DNA of 6,728 bases from CAIZGX01 sp044354975. GTDB lineage: Bacteria; Bacteroidota; Bacteroidia; Flavobacteriales_D; Sanyastnellaceae. The notes below the pieces were generated by a model. The model was not told the DNA's origin. It did no database searches and saw only the letters and a program-made list of their open reading frames with translations. Made by a program: the position numbers and the translations under genes. The stretch spans positions 1-6,728 of the forward strand of contig JBIKZA010000086.1 in the NCBI GenBank assembly GCA_044354975.1. Reading direction: 5' to 3'. Positions 1 through 6,292 of this stretch are shown here, piece by piece. How positions within the stretch are numbered: position 1 is the first letter of the stretch; each line of letters begins with the position of its first letter.

Positions 1-377
1 ACCATTACTGTTAAGCGGGCAATCGCGATTAGACTACCATCATGATCGCGAATTTTCACATCCCACACTTGAGTGCTTTTGCCCAAGTGAATGGGTTCAC
101 CTACACCATATACAAAATCGGTTGTGGCCGACTTCAAGTGATTGATGTTTAGTTCGAGTCCTACGGCAATTCCACCCTCAGCCTTCACGGCTTCATGAGC
201 ACCGATGCTTCCAATTGTTTCTGCCAATACAGCACTTGCTCCGCCATGAAGAAGTCCGAAGGGTTGAATGGTTCGTTTATCAACGGGCATTCTTGCCTCA
301 ACACGGCCTGGTTCATTCTTCAATATTTCGATCCCTAAATGAGAGATCATATTTTCCGGATGGAATTTATGCTCCAT
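1..377 (-). CDS. PaaI-family hotdog-fold acyl-CoA thioesterase (3' end cut by window edge)
   Basis: The reverse strand opens with ATG at 377-375 and stays open to the left edge, giving 125 full codons without a stop. The protein begins MEHKFHPENM and carries the hotdog thioesterase signature FGLLHGGASAVLAE at residues 40-53. His44-Gly45-Gly46 and the expected catalytic acid Glu53 are in place. Later strands (GLELNINHLK, VWDVKIRD) also fit the fold. PaaI/EntH/MenI-like enzymes are usually about 135-145 residues, so only some 10-20 C-terminal residues should be missing. Such enzymes hydrolyse acyl-CoA or aryl-CoA thioesters in the cytoplasm; the substrate (phenylacetate intermediates, DHNA-CoA or misloaded acyl groups) cannot be told from this sequence. 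The gene is divergent from the response regulator gene. Family assignment is firm, substrate unknown. Confidence 0.9.
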   Translation of the reverse strand, partial: MEHKFHPENMISHLGIEILKNEPGRVEARMPVDKRTIQPFGLLHGGASAVLAETIGSIGAHEAVKAEGGIAVGLELNINHLKSATTDFVYGVGEPIHLGKSTQVWDVKIRDHDGSLIAIARLTVM

Positions 378-403
378 AACTGTAATTTGCGTGCAAGGTA
401 GCA

Positions 404-411
404 TAAATTTG
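404..411 (+). promoter_or_regulatory. Possible Bacteroidota -7 box before the response regulator gene
   Basis: TAAATTTG is an exact match to the Bacteroidota -7 consensus TAnnTTTG and ends four bases before the GTG start. No TTG lies at the usual 17-23 base spacing upstream (the nearest suitably placed triplet is CTG at 380-382), so the -33 half is poor. If used, transcription would begin at or next to the start codon and the mRNA would be nearly leaderless. The match may be chance in AT-rich DNA. Confidence 0.35.
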
Positions 412-415
412 CGGT

Positions 416-1120
416 GTGAAAAACACTCAGAATATCTATCGGTTATTGATTGCAGAAGACGAGAATTCCATTGCAAAAACATTAAAACTCAATTTCGAAT
501 TAGAGGGATTTGAGGTACATGTTGAGTCGAATGGCTTGTCGGCGCTTAAAAGTGCTCAAGAAAAATTCTTCGACTTAATCATTCTCGATGTTATGCTGCC
601 TGAAATGGATGGTGTTTCCATTTGCGAAACTCTTCGACTTGGTGGTAATCAAACTCCGGTGCTCTTTCTTTCAGCCAAAGGCACAGGCAAAGACAAAGTT
701 GAAGGATTGAAGGTGGGCGGCGACGATTATTTGGCGAAGCCATTTGAATGGGAAGAGCTTTTGCTTCGCAGTAAGAAACTTATCGTTCGAAAATCCGATG
801 GCCATCGAACCATGGAAGACATAGAGACATTTACCATTGGCCCATGCGCTGTTCACTTCAATAAATATGAAGTAGAAACACCCGAAGGCCTTGTTGCCAT
901 AACCAAGCGTGAAATGATGTTGTTAAAACTACTTGTTTCCAAACAAGGCGAAGCCGTTAGCCGCGAAGAAATTCTTGAAAAAGTTTGGGGATATGATACG
1001 GTTACGCACAACCGCACAATTGATAATTTCATTTTAAATTTTCGGAAAATTTTCGAGTCGCATCCCAATGCCGACAAGCGGTTTTTATCGATTCGCGGTG
1101 TTGGTTATAAATTTCTTTAA
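416..1120 (+). CDS. OmpR/PhoB-family DNA-binding response regulator
   Basis: This 234-residue protein has the full two-domain layout of a winged-helix response regulator. The receiver domain (about 8-125) shows the acidic pair Glu14-Asp15, phosphoacceptor Asp58 in LIILDVMLPEMDG, switch Ser86 in FLSAKG, and Lys108 in DDYLAKPF. The effector domain (about 140-234) has TKREMMLLKLL, the helix region NRTIDNFILNFRKIF and the closing hairpin IRGVGYKFL. It should bind DNA as a dimer when phosphorylated and control transcription. The start is GTG at 416: an in-frame TAA at 404-406 blocks any upstream start, and no ATG precedes the first receiver strand. No histidine kinase gene lies beside it here, so the partner kinase and the regulon are unknown. 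The gene has no convincing Shine-Dalgarno sequence. Confidence 0.96.
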   Translation: MKNTQNIYRLLIAEDENSIAKTLKLNFELEGFEVHVESNGLSALKSAQEKFFDLIILDVMLPEMDGVSICETLRLGGNQTPVLFLSAKGTGKDKVEGLKVGGDDYLAKPFEWEELLLRSKKLIVRKSDGHRTMEDIETFTIGPCAVHFNKYEVETPEGLVAITKREMMLLKLLVSKQGEAVSREEILEKVWGYDTVTHNRTIDNFILNFRKIFESHPNADKRFLSIRGVGYKFL

Positions 1121-1125
1121 AAAAA

Positions 1126-1247
1126 AGAGGCAACCCTGCCTTTAATGTTTCGTCTTACAGTTGGTTACGCAGTCCAAGCTGCGTGTTGGTTTCAAAATTC
1201 CCTTGCAGGTTTACAGAAAAGGCTCTCAATTTTTGAGTGCCTTTTTT
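1126..1247 (+). ncRNA. Candidate structured RNA (3' UTR, small RNA or attenuator) in a gene gap
   Basis: The gap between the response regulator and the small lipoprotein gene can fold into three consecutive hairpins. The first pairs 1126-1132 with 1137-1143 around ACCC. The second pairs ACGCAG (1167-1172) with CTGCGT (1179-1184). The third is the terminator at 1217-1247. TTGG copies at 1161-1164 and 1186-1189 can each pair with CCAA at 1174-1177 in the second loop, which would make a pseudoknot. CCTGC (1135-1139) can alternatively pair with GCAGG (1205-1209), competing with the first hairpin. A TAAATTTC box at 1108-1115, one base from the TAnnTTTG consensus, could start an RNA of about 125 bases. 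I do not recognise a known RNA family; the folding was done by eye. Confidence 0.3.
1217..1247 (+). terminator. Intrinsic terminator between the response regulator and the small lipoprotein
   Basis: AAAAGGC (1217-1223) pairs with GCCTTTT (1239-1245) and CTCAA (1225-1229) pairs with TTGAG (1233-1237). There is one T-T mismatch (1224/1238) and a TTT loop. Six Ts at 1242-1247 close it. It should end transcripts from the response regulator side. Because it lies just 35 bases before the lipoprotein ATG, it could also act as an attenuator for that gene. On the minus strand it has a four-T tail, so it may weakly stop the rsmG transcript as well. Confidence 0.8.
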
Positions 1248-1282
1248 GTAGAAGACCTTTTCTAATTTAAAACTTAACAAGT

Positions 1283-1489
1283 ATGAACAAACTAAAATTA
1301 GCTTTCGCTGCAGTTGTAATCAGCGCTAGCCTTGCATCTTGCGGTTCAGCCGTAAAGTCGATTGGACACCAAGGAAAATTCAACCCTTGCTTTTTCAGCG
1401 ATAAAAAAGGAACAATTCGTCCTTATGAGTCAAATAAAGACAGGGTAACGGAACATTACCATTTCAGAAATTCACTTGAGCAAAAATAA
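1283..1489 (+). CDS. Very small predicted lipoprotein, function unknown
   Basis: The 68-residue product starts MNKLKLAFAAVVISASLASC, a classic lipoprotein signal: basic start, hydrophobic core and lipobox L17-A18-S19-C20. Cleavage before Cys20 would leave a 49-residue lipid-anchored peptide. The mature part is polar and short: GSAVKSIGHQGKFNPCF, then a charged stretch with Arg, Lys, Glu and two His near the end (TEHYHF). It has one further cysteine (Cys36) and no recognisable domain. It should sit in the inner or outer membrane facing the periplasm. The gene follows a terminator by 35 bases and lacks a strong promoter match; TAATTTAA at 1263-1270 is the best candidate. Its TAA (1487-1489) directly touches the rsmG stop codon on the opposite strand. 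The clean signal peptide makes it a real gene rather than a chance frame. Confidence 0.8.
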   Translation: MNKLKLAFAAVVISASLASCGSAVKSIGHQGKFNPCFFSDKKGTIRPYESNKDRVTEHYHFRNSLEQK

Positions 1490-2116
1490 TTATTGAGGAA
1501 TATAGACGAGCTTCTTCGTTTCGAATAACTCTTGCGGGAAGTACTGAGACAAATCGAAGATTTCCGCATGCTTCTTAAGCGACTTAAGCTCTTCTTTTAA
1601 ATCACCGCCTTTCAAACAAATTAAGCCATTCGGAACACCGTTCTGATCGGCTTTTTTGTACTTGCCTTGGGTCCAGGTTACAAGATCCTCTGCAGACGCA
1701 ACTGCACGGCTTACCACAAAATCGAATTGACCTTTTACCGCTTCTACCCTGCCGTGAATCGTCTTTACATTTTTCAGGCCTATGAATTCTATGGCTTCGT
1801 TAACGACCATAATTTTCTTTCCGATACTATCTACCAAGAGAAATTCTGATTCTGGATTTGCGATCGCCAAAGGCAGCCCCGGGAATCCACCACCTGTTCC
1901 CAAATCAAGAATATGAGATTTAGGGGTGAAGGGTAAGAATTTAAAAATACTGAGGCTATGTAAAACATGACGCTCAACAAATTCACTTGTATCCTTTCTT
2001 GAAACGACGTTGACACGTTGATTCCAATCTAAAATAACATCTTCTAACTTTTGAAATTGTTCCCATTGCATTTCAGTAAAAGTGAAATAGGGAGATAGTT
2101 TTTCTCTTATTGACAT
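1490..2116 (-). CDS. rsmG: 16S rRNA (guanine527-N7)-methyltransferase RsmG
   Basis: The 208-residue protein matches RsmG (GidB), which uses S-adenosylmethionine to methylate N7 of G527 in the 530 loop of 16S rRNA. The N-terminal helical part holds WNQRVNVVSRKD (31-42) and the conserved FVERHVLHSL block (46-55). The SAM-binding loop is ILDLGTGGGFPGLPLAI (69-85), followed by LLVDSIGKK (93-101), and the family motif FVVSRAVAS is near 132-140. Length and motif order are those of the full-length family, so the gene appears intact. The ATG at 2116-2114 shares one base with the TAA stop of the sigma factor gene (TAATG), a layout typical of translational re-initiation. The gene therefore depends on the operon beginning with the glycosyltransferase. 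Loss of RsmG in other bacteria gives low-level streptomycin resistance. Confidence 0.96.
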   Translation of the reverse strand: MSIREKLSPYFTFTEMQWEQFQKLEDVILDWNQRVNVVSRKDTSEFVERHVLHSLSIFKFLPFTPKSHILDLGTGGGFPGLPLAIANPESEFLLVDSIGKKIMVVNEAIEFIGLKNVKTIHGRVEAVKGQFDFVVSRAVASAEDLVTWTQGKYKKADQNGVPNGLICLKGGDLKEELKSLKKHAEIFDLSQYFPQELFETKKLVYIPQ

Positions 2117-2724
2117 TAAAAGTTACCCTTGGTAGTTTTCATTAATTCAAACATGAAATCGCGTGCACGGAAGAGCTGTGCTTTTACCGTTCCTAAGGGT
2201 AATTCTAAAATCTCAGAGATTTCCTCGTATGATTTTTCTTCAAAATATCTTAATTCAACCAAGCGCTTGTACCTTGGTTTCAATTTTTCTACAACATCAC
2301 GCATACGCTGCACTCGCTCGTCTTTTTCCATGGACTCTTCAGGATCGAGACCTTCTTCCTTTACGGGAATTACGTATGATTCGCCATCTGCATTCGAATA
2401 CCCTTGATCAATTGAAATTGCTTTAATTCGCTTCTTTCGAATAAAATCAATGGAATGATTGGAAGCAATCTTGAACAACCATGTTGAAAACGCAAATTGA
2501 GGAGTGTACTGATCCAACCTTTTGAAAGCTTTGCTAAACGTTTCAATGGTTAAATCTTCTGCATCATCGGAATTGTTTACCATTTTCAGCAACATGTAGT
2601 AGACTGAATCTTTGTACCTACCCATTATTTCGGTGTATGCACGCTGATCTTTTTCGTTCAACGCACGAAGCACAAGCTGGTAATCCTTTTTGGCTTTATC
2701 CGATAAATGATCTGTCAATTCCAT
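2116..2724 (-). CDS. ECF-type sigma-70 family RNA polymerase sigma factor
   Basis: This 202-residue protein has the two domains of a group 4 sigma factor. Region 2 spans about 20-99, with DDAEDLTIETFSKAF (53-67) followed by FSTWLFKIASNHSIDFIRKKR (79-99), the core-binding and -10 recognition helices. Region 4 spans about 145-195, with LKPRYKRLVELRYFEEKSY and the helix-turn-helix IAEIL-like segment EEISEILELPLGTVKAQLFRAR. The linker (about 100-140) is long and acidic (DPEES). No anti-sigma factor gene lies next to it, unlike many ECF loci. Its ATG lies inside the last codons of the glycosyltransferase gene (10-base overlap) and its stop overlaps the rsmG start, so all three are probably translated from one mRNA. 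Target promoters are unknown. Confidence 0.94.
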   Translation of the reverse strand: MELTDHLSDKAKKDYQLVLRALNEKDQRAYTEIMGRYKDSVYYMLLKMVNNSDDAEDLTIETFSKAFKRLDQYTPQFAFSTWLFKIASNHSIDFIRKKRIKAISIDQGYSNADGESYVIPVKEEGLDPEESMEKDERVQRMRDVVEKLKPRYKRLVELRYFEEKSYEEISEILELPLGTVKAQLFRARDFMFELMKTTKGNF

Positions 2725-3869
2725 TTCTGTGGTTTACGAACGAGGTTCTGCAGGTAAAGGACCGAATGTACTAAAAAAAGGTGATGCTCTAACACGGGGA
2801 ATAACCAAAGAATATCTTTCGAAATTTTTAACTTGTTGCACGATACATTCAACACAATAAATTGAATGAGGTATCGAAGAAAAATTAATCCGCCTATTAC
2901 TGCCCAAACAATTGGATTAGGATAAATAATATAAAGAGCTATGGCAGCCATCCACAGAAGAAAATATGTCAATGGCCAAAGCATCAGAGAGAATTTCACA
3001 CTTCCCTTATAAAGCGGGGCTGTTGTAAAATGTCTTTTCTTTTGAAACGACCACTTCGCCCATGACTTGTGTGGTTCTGAAAGTGTTTGGGCTTCGTAAT
3101 GAAATGCGTTCTGTGTATTTCGTGCTGTAGAAGCTTCCTTCACAAACAAATCATCGTCACCAGAAGCCAATTTGTAATGGGTGCGAAAGCCTCCAATTCG
3201 AAAAAATGCAGTTTTCGTGTAACACAAATTTCTTCCGACACCCATGTAAGGCCTTCCTGCTTTAGCGAAACCTAAATAATTAAGCCCCGCTATGAATGCG
3301 TCAAAGCGAATCAACTTATTTAAATAACCTGGGTATTTTTTGTAGCCGCTAAACCCCAATGTAATTTCTTTCCTCTCTCCTACCCCCCTTGTCATTTCGG
3401 TAATCCAATTGCTACTGGTGGGTCTGCAATCGGCATCGGTGAGAAGCACAACGTCATACATCGCCGCTTTAATCCCTAAGGTTAAGGCAAACTTTTTACC
3501 TTGCATTATTTGCTTATCCTCATTTATTTCAATGATGTGCATGCTGGGGTAAGAGACTTGCAATGCCTTCAGAATATCAGCGGTGTCGTCCCAACTGCTG
3601 TCGTTCACAACAATCAACTGAAATTTCTGAAACTCTTGTTCCATGATAATTGGAATCAACTCAATTAAGTTCGCCTCTTCGTTTCGAGCACAAACAATTA
3701 CAGATACGCCATCTGGTGAATCACCATCTACATTCTTGCCCTTTGTTGCAGATAGGAAATACTTGAAATTGTAATACACCTGAGCAAGAAATGAAATTGC
3801 CACGACCGAAAGCAGCATCAATTCAATGGTTGAGAAATTCAAATTCCAGATTACGAATGTTTTTTCCAT
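2715..3869 (-). CDS. Membrane-anchored family 2 glycosyltransferase
   Basis: The 384-residue protein has an N-terminal membrane helix (about 14-39), a cytoplasmic GT-A catalytic domain (about 54-285) and two or three C-terminal membrane segments (about 297-360). Family 2 motifs are VSVIVCARNEEANL (55-68), the nucleotide-binding VVNDSSWDDT (87-96), the metal-binding TDAD (144-147), SGDDDLF (236-242, the usual place of the catalytic base), and QKKRHF (276-281) in the position of the QxxRW motif. This layout fits processive or lipid-linked sugar transferases working on envelope polysaccharide or glycolipid; donor and acceptor cannot be inferred. It is the first gene of the operon with the sigma factor and rsmG, and its TGA (2717-2715) lies 10 bases inside the sigma gene. 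The start at 3869 fits directly after a plausible promoter. Confidence 0.92.
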   Translation of the reverse strand: MEKTFVIWNLNFSTIELMLLSVVAISFLAQVYYNFKYFLSATKGKNVDGDSPDGVSVIVCARNEEANLIELIPIIMEQEFQKFQLIVVNDSSWDDTADILKALQVSYPSMHIIEINEDKQIMQGKKFALTLGIKAAMYDVVLLTDADCRPTSSNWITEMTRGVGERKEITLGFSGYKKYPGYLNKLIRFDAFIAGLNYLGFAKAGRPYMGVGRNLCYTKTAFFRIGGFRTHYKLASGDDDLFVKEASTARNTQNAFHYEAQTLSEPHKSWAKWSFQKKRHFTTAPLYKGSVKFSLMLWPLTYFLLWMAAIALYIIYPNPIVWAVIGGLIFLRYLIQFIVLNVSCNKLKISKDILWLFPVLEHHLFLVHSVLYLQNLVRKPQKWN

Positions 3870-3877
3870 GAGTCATG

Positions 3878-3908
3878 CGAAATTACTCTGCACTTCGGCA
3901 TGCAGCAA
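3878..3908 (-). promoter_or_regulatory. Possible promoter of the glycosyltransferase-sigma-rsmG operon
   Basis: On the minus strand TTG (3908-3906) is followed after 20 bases by TAATTTCG (3885-3878), one base from the Bacteroidota -7 consensus TAnnTTTG and within the normal 17-23 base spacing. Transcription would start around 3871-3875, leaving only a few bases before the ATG at 3869. The -33 triplet touches the terminator of the protease gene. Judged by pattern alone. Confidence 0.45.
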
Positions 3909-3940
3909 TAAAAAAGGCCGGTTACCCAGCCCTTTTTATT
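3907..3940 (-). terminator. Strong bidirectional intrinsic terminator after the protease gene
   Basis: A 34-base near-perfect inverted repeat has an eight-pair A/T outer stem (3907-3914 with 3933-3940), a GC-rich inner stem GGC/GCC plus GG/CC, two single mismatches and a TTAC loop. On the minus strand the stem ends in TTTTTTATT, 21 bases after the protease stop codon, so it should end the protease mRNA. The A/T arms would give a T-tail on either strand, though no plus-strand gene approaches it. Confidence 0.88.
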
Positions 3941-3960
3941 CACAATAGAAGAGAATATCT

Positions 3961-6213
3961 TTACTTTTTAATGATAAGCGGAAGAGAATCTACTTTACCT
4001 GCAGAAACCAACTTCACGATATAGTATCCGTTAGCCAAAGAAGAGGTGTCTACTTTAATATTCGCGCTGTATGTTTTTGTTGAAACAACAACATTACCAG
4101 CAACGTCAATTATGTAAAGCGAAGAGTTCGCCAAAGCACCGATCAATTGAATTTCATTTTGCGCGGGATTTGGATAAAGTGTAATGGCCGATTCAGTCAT
4201 ACTGTCGACACCATTTCCTGAAACACAAAAGTTGGTTGTTTCAGAATTTGTGAAATTTCCGCCGGCAGCTAATGAAGTTCCTGCTGCGTTAGAAACCGCA
4301 TAACTTCCGTTTCCATATGCACAGCAAAGTCCATCGCCATAATCGTCGCTAATTACAAAGTCATAGCAGCCCGGAGCAAGACATACTGATTCGCTTATTG
4401 AAGTGCCTCCGGCAGGATATAACCCATTTGATGAAGCCAGTACGTTTCCATTTTGAATAATTTCCCAAGAAGTTTCTTCCGAGTAATTATCGAATGTGAT
4501 ATCTACGGTTACGGTTACAGTTGGACCTACTATAGCGTTGCATGAGATTGAAACAGAGTTGTTGTTTGCGTTCTCATCGGTTGAACCGTTCGGGTTAACG
4601 ACAGTCACTACAATGGTGTTCGCGCCGTTTGTAAGAGTGATTGCAGGAAGGTTTACGTTAGCCGATGCGTATTGCGCAATTGATCCTGTCCAGTTAATGG
4701 TTTGAACCGATCCTCCATTAACAGTATATTGAATTGTACAAGATGTTAGGGTTGTAGCTCCGTTATTCATTAAGGAAAAAACTGGAGATACTGAAGACCC
4801 ACAAATATTCGAAGGGACATTGCTAATACTCGCAGCAGAAGCATCTAGCTGAACCGTTACCGAACCTGTCGGATATCCATCCATTATTTGTGCACCTGTG
4901 TTTCCTGGATCCAACCATTCTTTCAATCGTGAAGATGCCGAAGCCCCTGCGTCCCAGCTCACGCCAAATCTACCGTATGAATCGCCTTGACCGTTTTCAG
5001 TTGAACCGTTACAAGCAGAAGCTCCTCCAAACAACTGACCTATGATTCTGTGGTTTTGATCGAACAAGGGCGAACCTGAAGATCCTCCCTCTGTAATCCC
5101 ATCGTCCCACTGCTGAACCTGCCACGTTTGAGCGCTTGACCATGAACCTTGAGGAACCGCATTGTTTTCAAAAGATATTTTTTTCAAATCACCTGATGGG
5201 TGGTGAATACATGTTGCTGAAGTCACTGTTGCTGCATCACTCGCATCCCATCCGGCGTATTGCACGTTATATGTTGCAGGAGGAGTAGAACTCAATTGAA
5301 CCAGACAAAAATCGCTTCCTGCGTTCTTGGCTTTCAATGTGCAGCCCGAAATTGTTTGATTTGTTGGACCCGTTGTTCCGGTGCAACCTGCAGTTTCGTG
5401 ATTAAAAACGAACACCCAACTTGGTGTTGATCCAGCTGAATAACAGTGATTGGCTGTTAAAAAATATGGCGTGCCATCATTGGCTGTGTTGTTCACTAAT
5501 GCTCCCGTGCAGCTCGCACTTCCACCACTTAAAATTAAACCTACTGATTTCTTCTCAACCTGCCAAGCAGACCCTACCGCGCAATTCACGTTGTTGTTGC
5601 ATGCCCCGCTTGTTCCGTATGGACCACGATCTTCATCGAAATCTGCAAAGTGGTTCATCAATACCGGACGATATCCGTGAACAACCATTGAAATAACAAA
5701 TGACACTTGGTCCTTCACGGCATTGCTAGCTTGAACTTCAACGACTATTTTTTCGTGTTGAAGTATTGACGTTGCTAATACGCGATACTCTTGGTTGTTT
5801 TTGTGATTGAAGGAGCCCAAGAATTCTTCACGATCGGCAGACCAAATAAACATTTCAGCTCCTTTCGGAAGAAAGAAATCTTCAAAAATCAAGTTGATTG
5901 TTCTTGCGCCTGAACACTCAATTCCAAACTGCCAAATGCTCTTATCATTCTCGATTGATCTCCAAGAAGTTTGATTAATTCCAAATGCGGTTTCATGCTC
6001 GAAACCGAAGCGATAAGGCGCATCTTTGTATTGATCAACAACGGCATCTTCAGCAGCCAAAGTCTCCATATCTATGGCAGGCATTGACATGAATGAAATT
6101 TGTGAACTTACGTGTTTTTCTTCCCAATTATATGGAAATCCACCAAAAGAAACTTGAGCCATTGCTGCAAATGCAAAAGAAAAGGCCAAGAAGAAAAGTG
6201 CTTTTTTTATCAT
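3961..6213 (-). CDS. Secreted lysyl endopeptidase-type (S1) serine protease with T9SS sorting domain
   Basis: I choose ATG at 6213-6211 (750 residues). A longer frame from 6312 would put 33 polar residues before the signal peptide and overlap the upstream gene. Residues 1-19 are a signal peptide (cut likely AMA|Q). Residues 20-199 match the propeptide of Achromobacter lysyl endopeptidase in length. The catalytic domain (about 200-447) aligns with that enzyme from memory: His256 in FLTANHC, Asp301 in GSDFCLVQL, Ser379 in GGSSGSPLF, plus AGWD, HHPSG, YGRF and SRLKEWLDP. Asp411 matches the residue that gives lysine specificity, and all six disulfide cysteines are present (205, 211, 235, 257, 277, 401). 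A CARDB-like domain (about 448-557), a cysteine-containing beta domain (565-665) and a type A T9SS sorting domain (674-750, LYPNPAQNEIQL to IIKK) follow. It is probably exported, released or attached at the cell surface, cutting proteins after lysine. Confidence 0.93.
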   Translation of the reverse strand: MIKKALFFLAFSFAFAAMAQVSFGGFPYNWEEKHVSSQISFMSMPAIDMETLAAEDAVVDQYKDAPYRFGFEHETAFGINQTSWRSIENDKSIWQFGIECSGARTINLIFEDFFLPKGAEMFIWSADREEFLGSFNHKNNQEYRVLATSILQHEKIVVEVQASNAVKDQVSFVISMVVHGYRPVLMNHFADFDEDRGPYGTSGACNNNVNCAVGSAWQVEKKSVGLILSGGSASCTGALVNNTANDGTPYFLTANHCYSAGSTPSWVFVFNHETAGCTGTTGPTNQTISGCTLKAKNAGSDFCLVQLSSTPPATYNVQYAGWDASDAATVTSATCIHHPSGDLKKISFENNAVPQGSWSSAQTWQVQQWDDGITEGGSSGSPLFDQNHRIIGQLFGGASACNGSTENGQGDSYGRFGVSWDAGASASSRLKEWLDPGNTGAQIMDGYPTGSVTVQLDASAASISNVPSNICGSSVSPVFSLMNNGATTLTSCTIQYTVNGGSVQTINWTGSIAQYASANVNLPAITLTNGANTIVVTVVNPNGSTDENANNNSVSISCNAIVGPTVTVTVDITFDNYSEETSWEIIQNGNVLASSNGLYPAGGTSISESVCLAPGCYDFVISDDYGDGLCCAYGNGSYAVSNAAGTSLAAGGNFTNSETTNFCVSGNGVDSMTESAITLYPNPAQNEIQLIGALANSSLYIIDVAGNVVVSTKTYSANIKVDTSSLANGYYIVKLVSAGKVDSLPLIIKK

Positions 6214-6239
6214 ATGAATCCTTGATTTCAAAGGTGAAG

Positions 6240-6270
6240 ATAATTTAATCCTTTCAAAACAGTGCAACAA
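6240..6270 (-). promoter_or_regulatory. Possible promoter of the protease gene
   Basis: On the minus strand two TTG triplets (6270-6268 and 6267-6265) precede TAAATTAT (6247-6240) by 20 and 17 bases. The -7 box differs from TAnnTTTG at two places. A start near 6235 would give a leader of about 20 bases. The 79-base gap to the upstream lipoprotein gene contains no clear terminator, so read-through from that gene is also possible. Confidence 0.3.
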
Positions 6271-6292
6271 AAAAGAAGAGCTCTTGGAATTC

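Noticed and set aside
1161..1205. A tRNA-like stretch with GGTTTCAAAATTCCC resembling a T-arm.
   Set aside because: No acceptor stem, anticodon arm or D-arm can be drawn around it.
1145..1270. A 41-codon open frame (starting MFRLTVGYAV) across the gap after the response regulator gene.
   Set aside because: It runs through the intrinsic terminator, its composition is unlike a real protein, and no ribosome binding signal or domain supports it.
1390..1415. A possible hairpin (CCTTGCTTTTT with AAAAAAGG) inside the small lipoprotein gene as a terminator for rsmG.
   Set aside because: The stem is almost all A-T with gaps and lies in the coding region, so support is too weak.
5421..5696. Plus-strand open frames of 76-91 codons inside the protease gene, and similar antisense frames inside rsmG, the sigma factor and the glycosyltransferase.
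   Set aside because: They lie antisense to well-supported coding sequence, have no recognisable motifs and look like shadows of codon use on the other strand.
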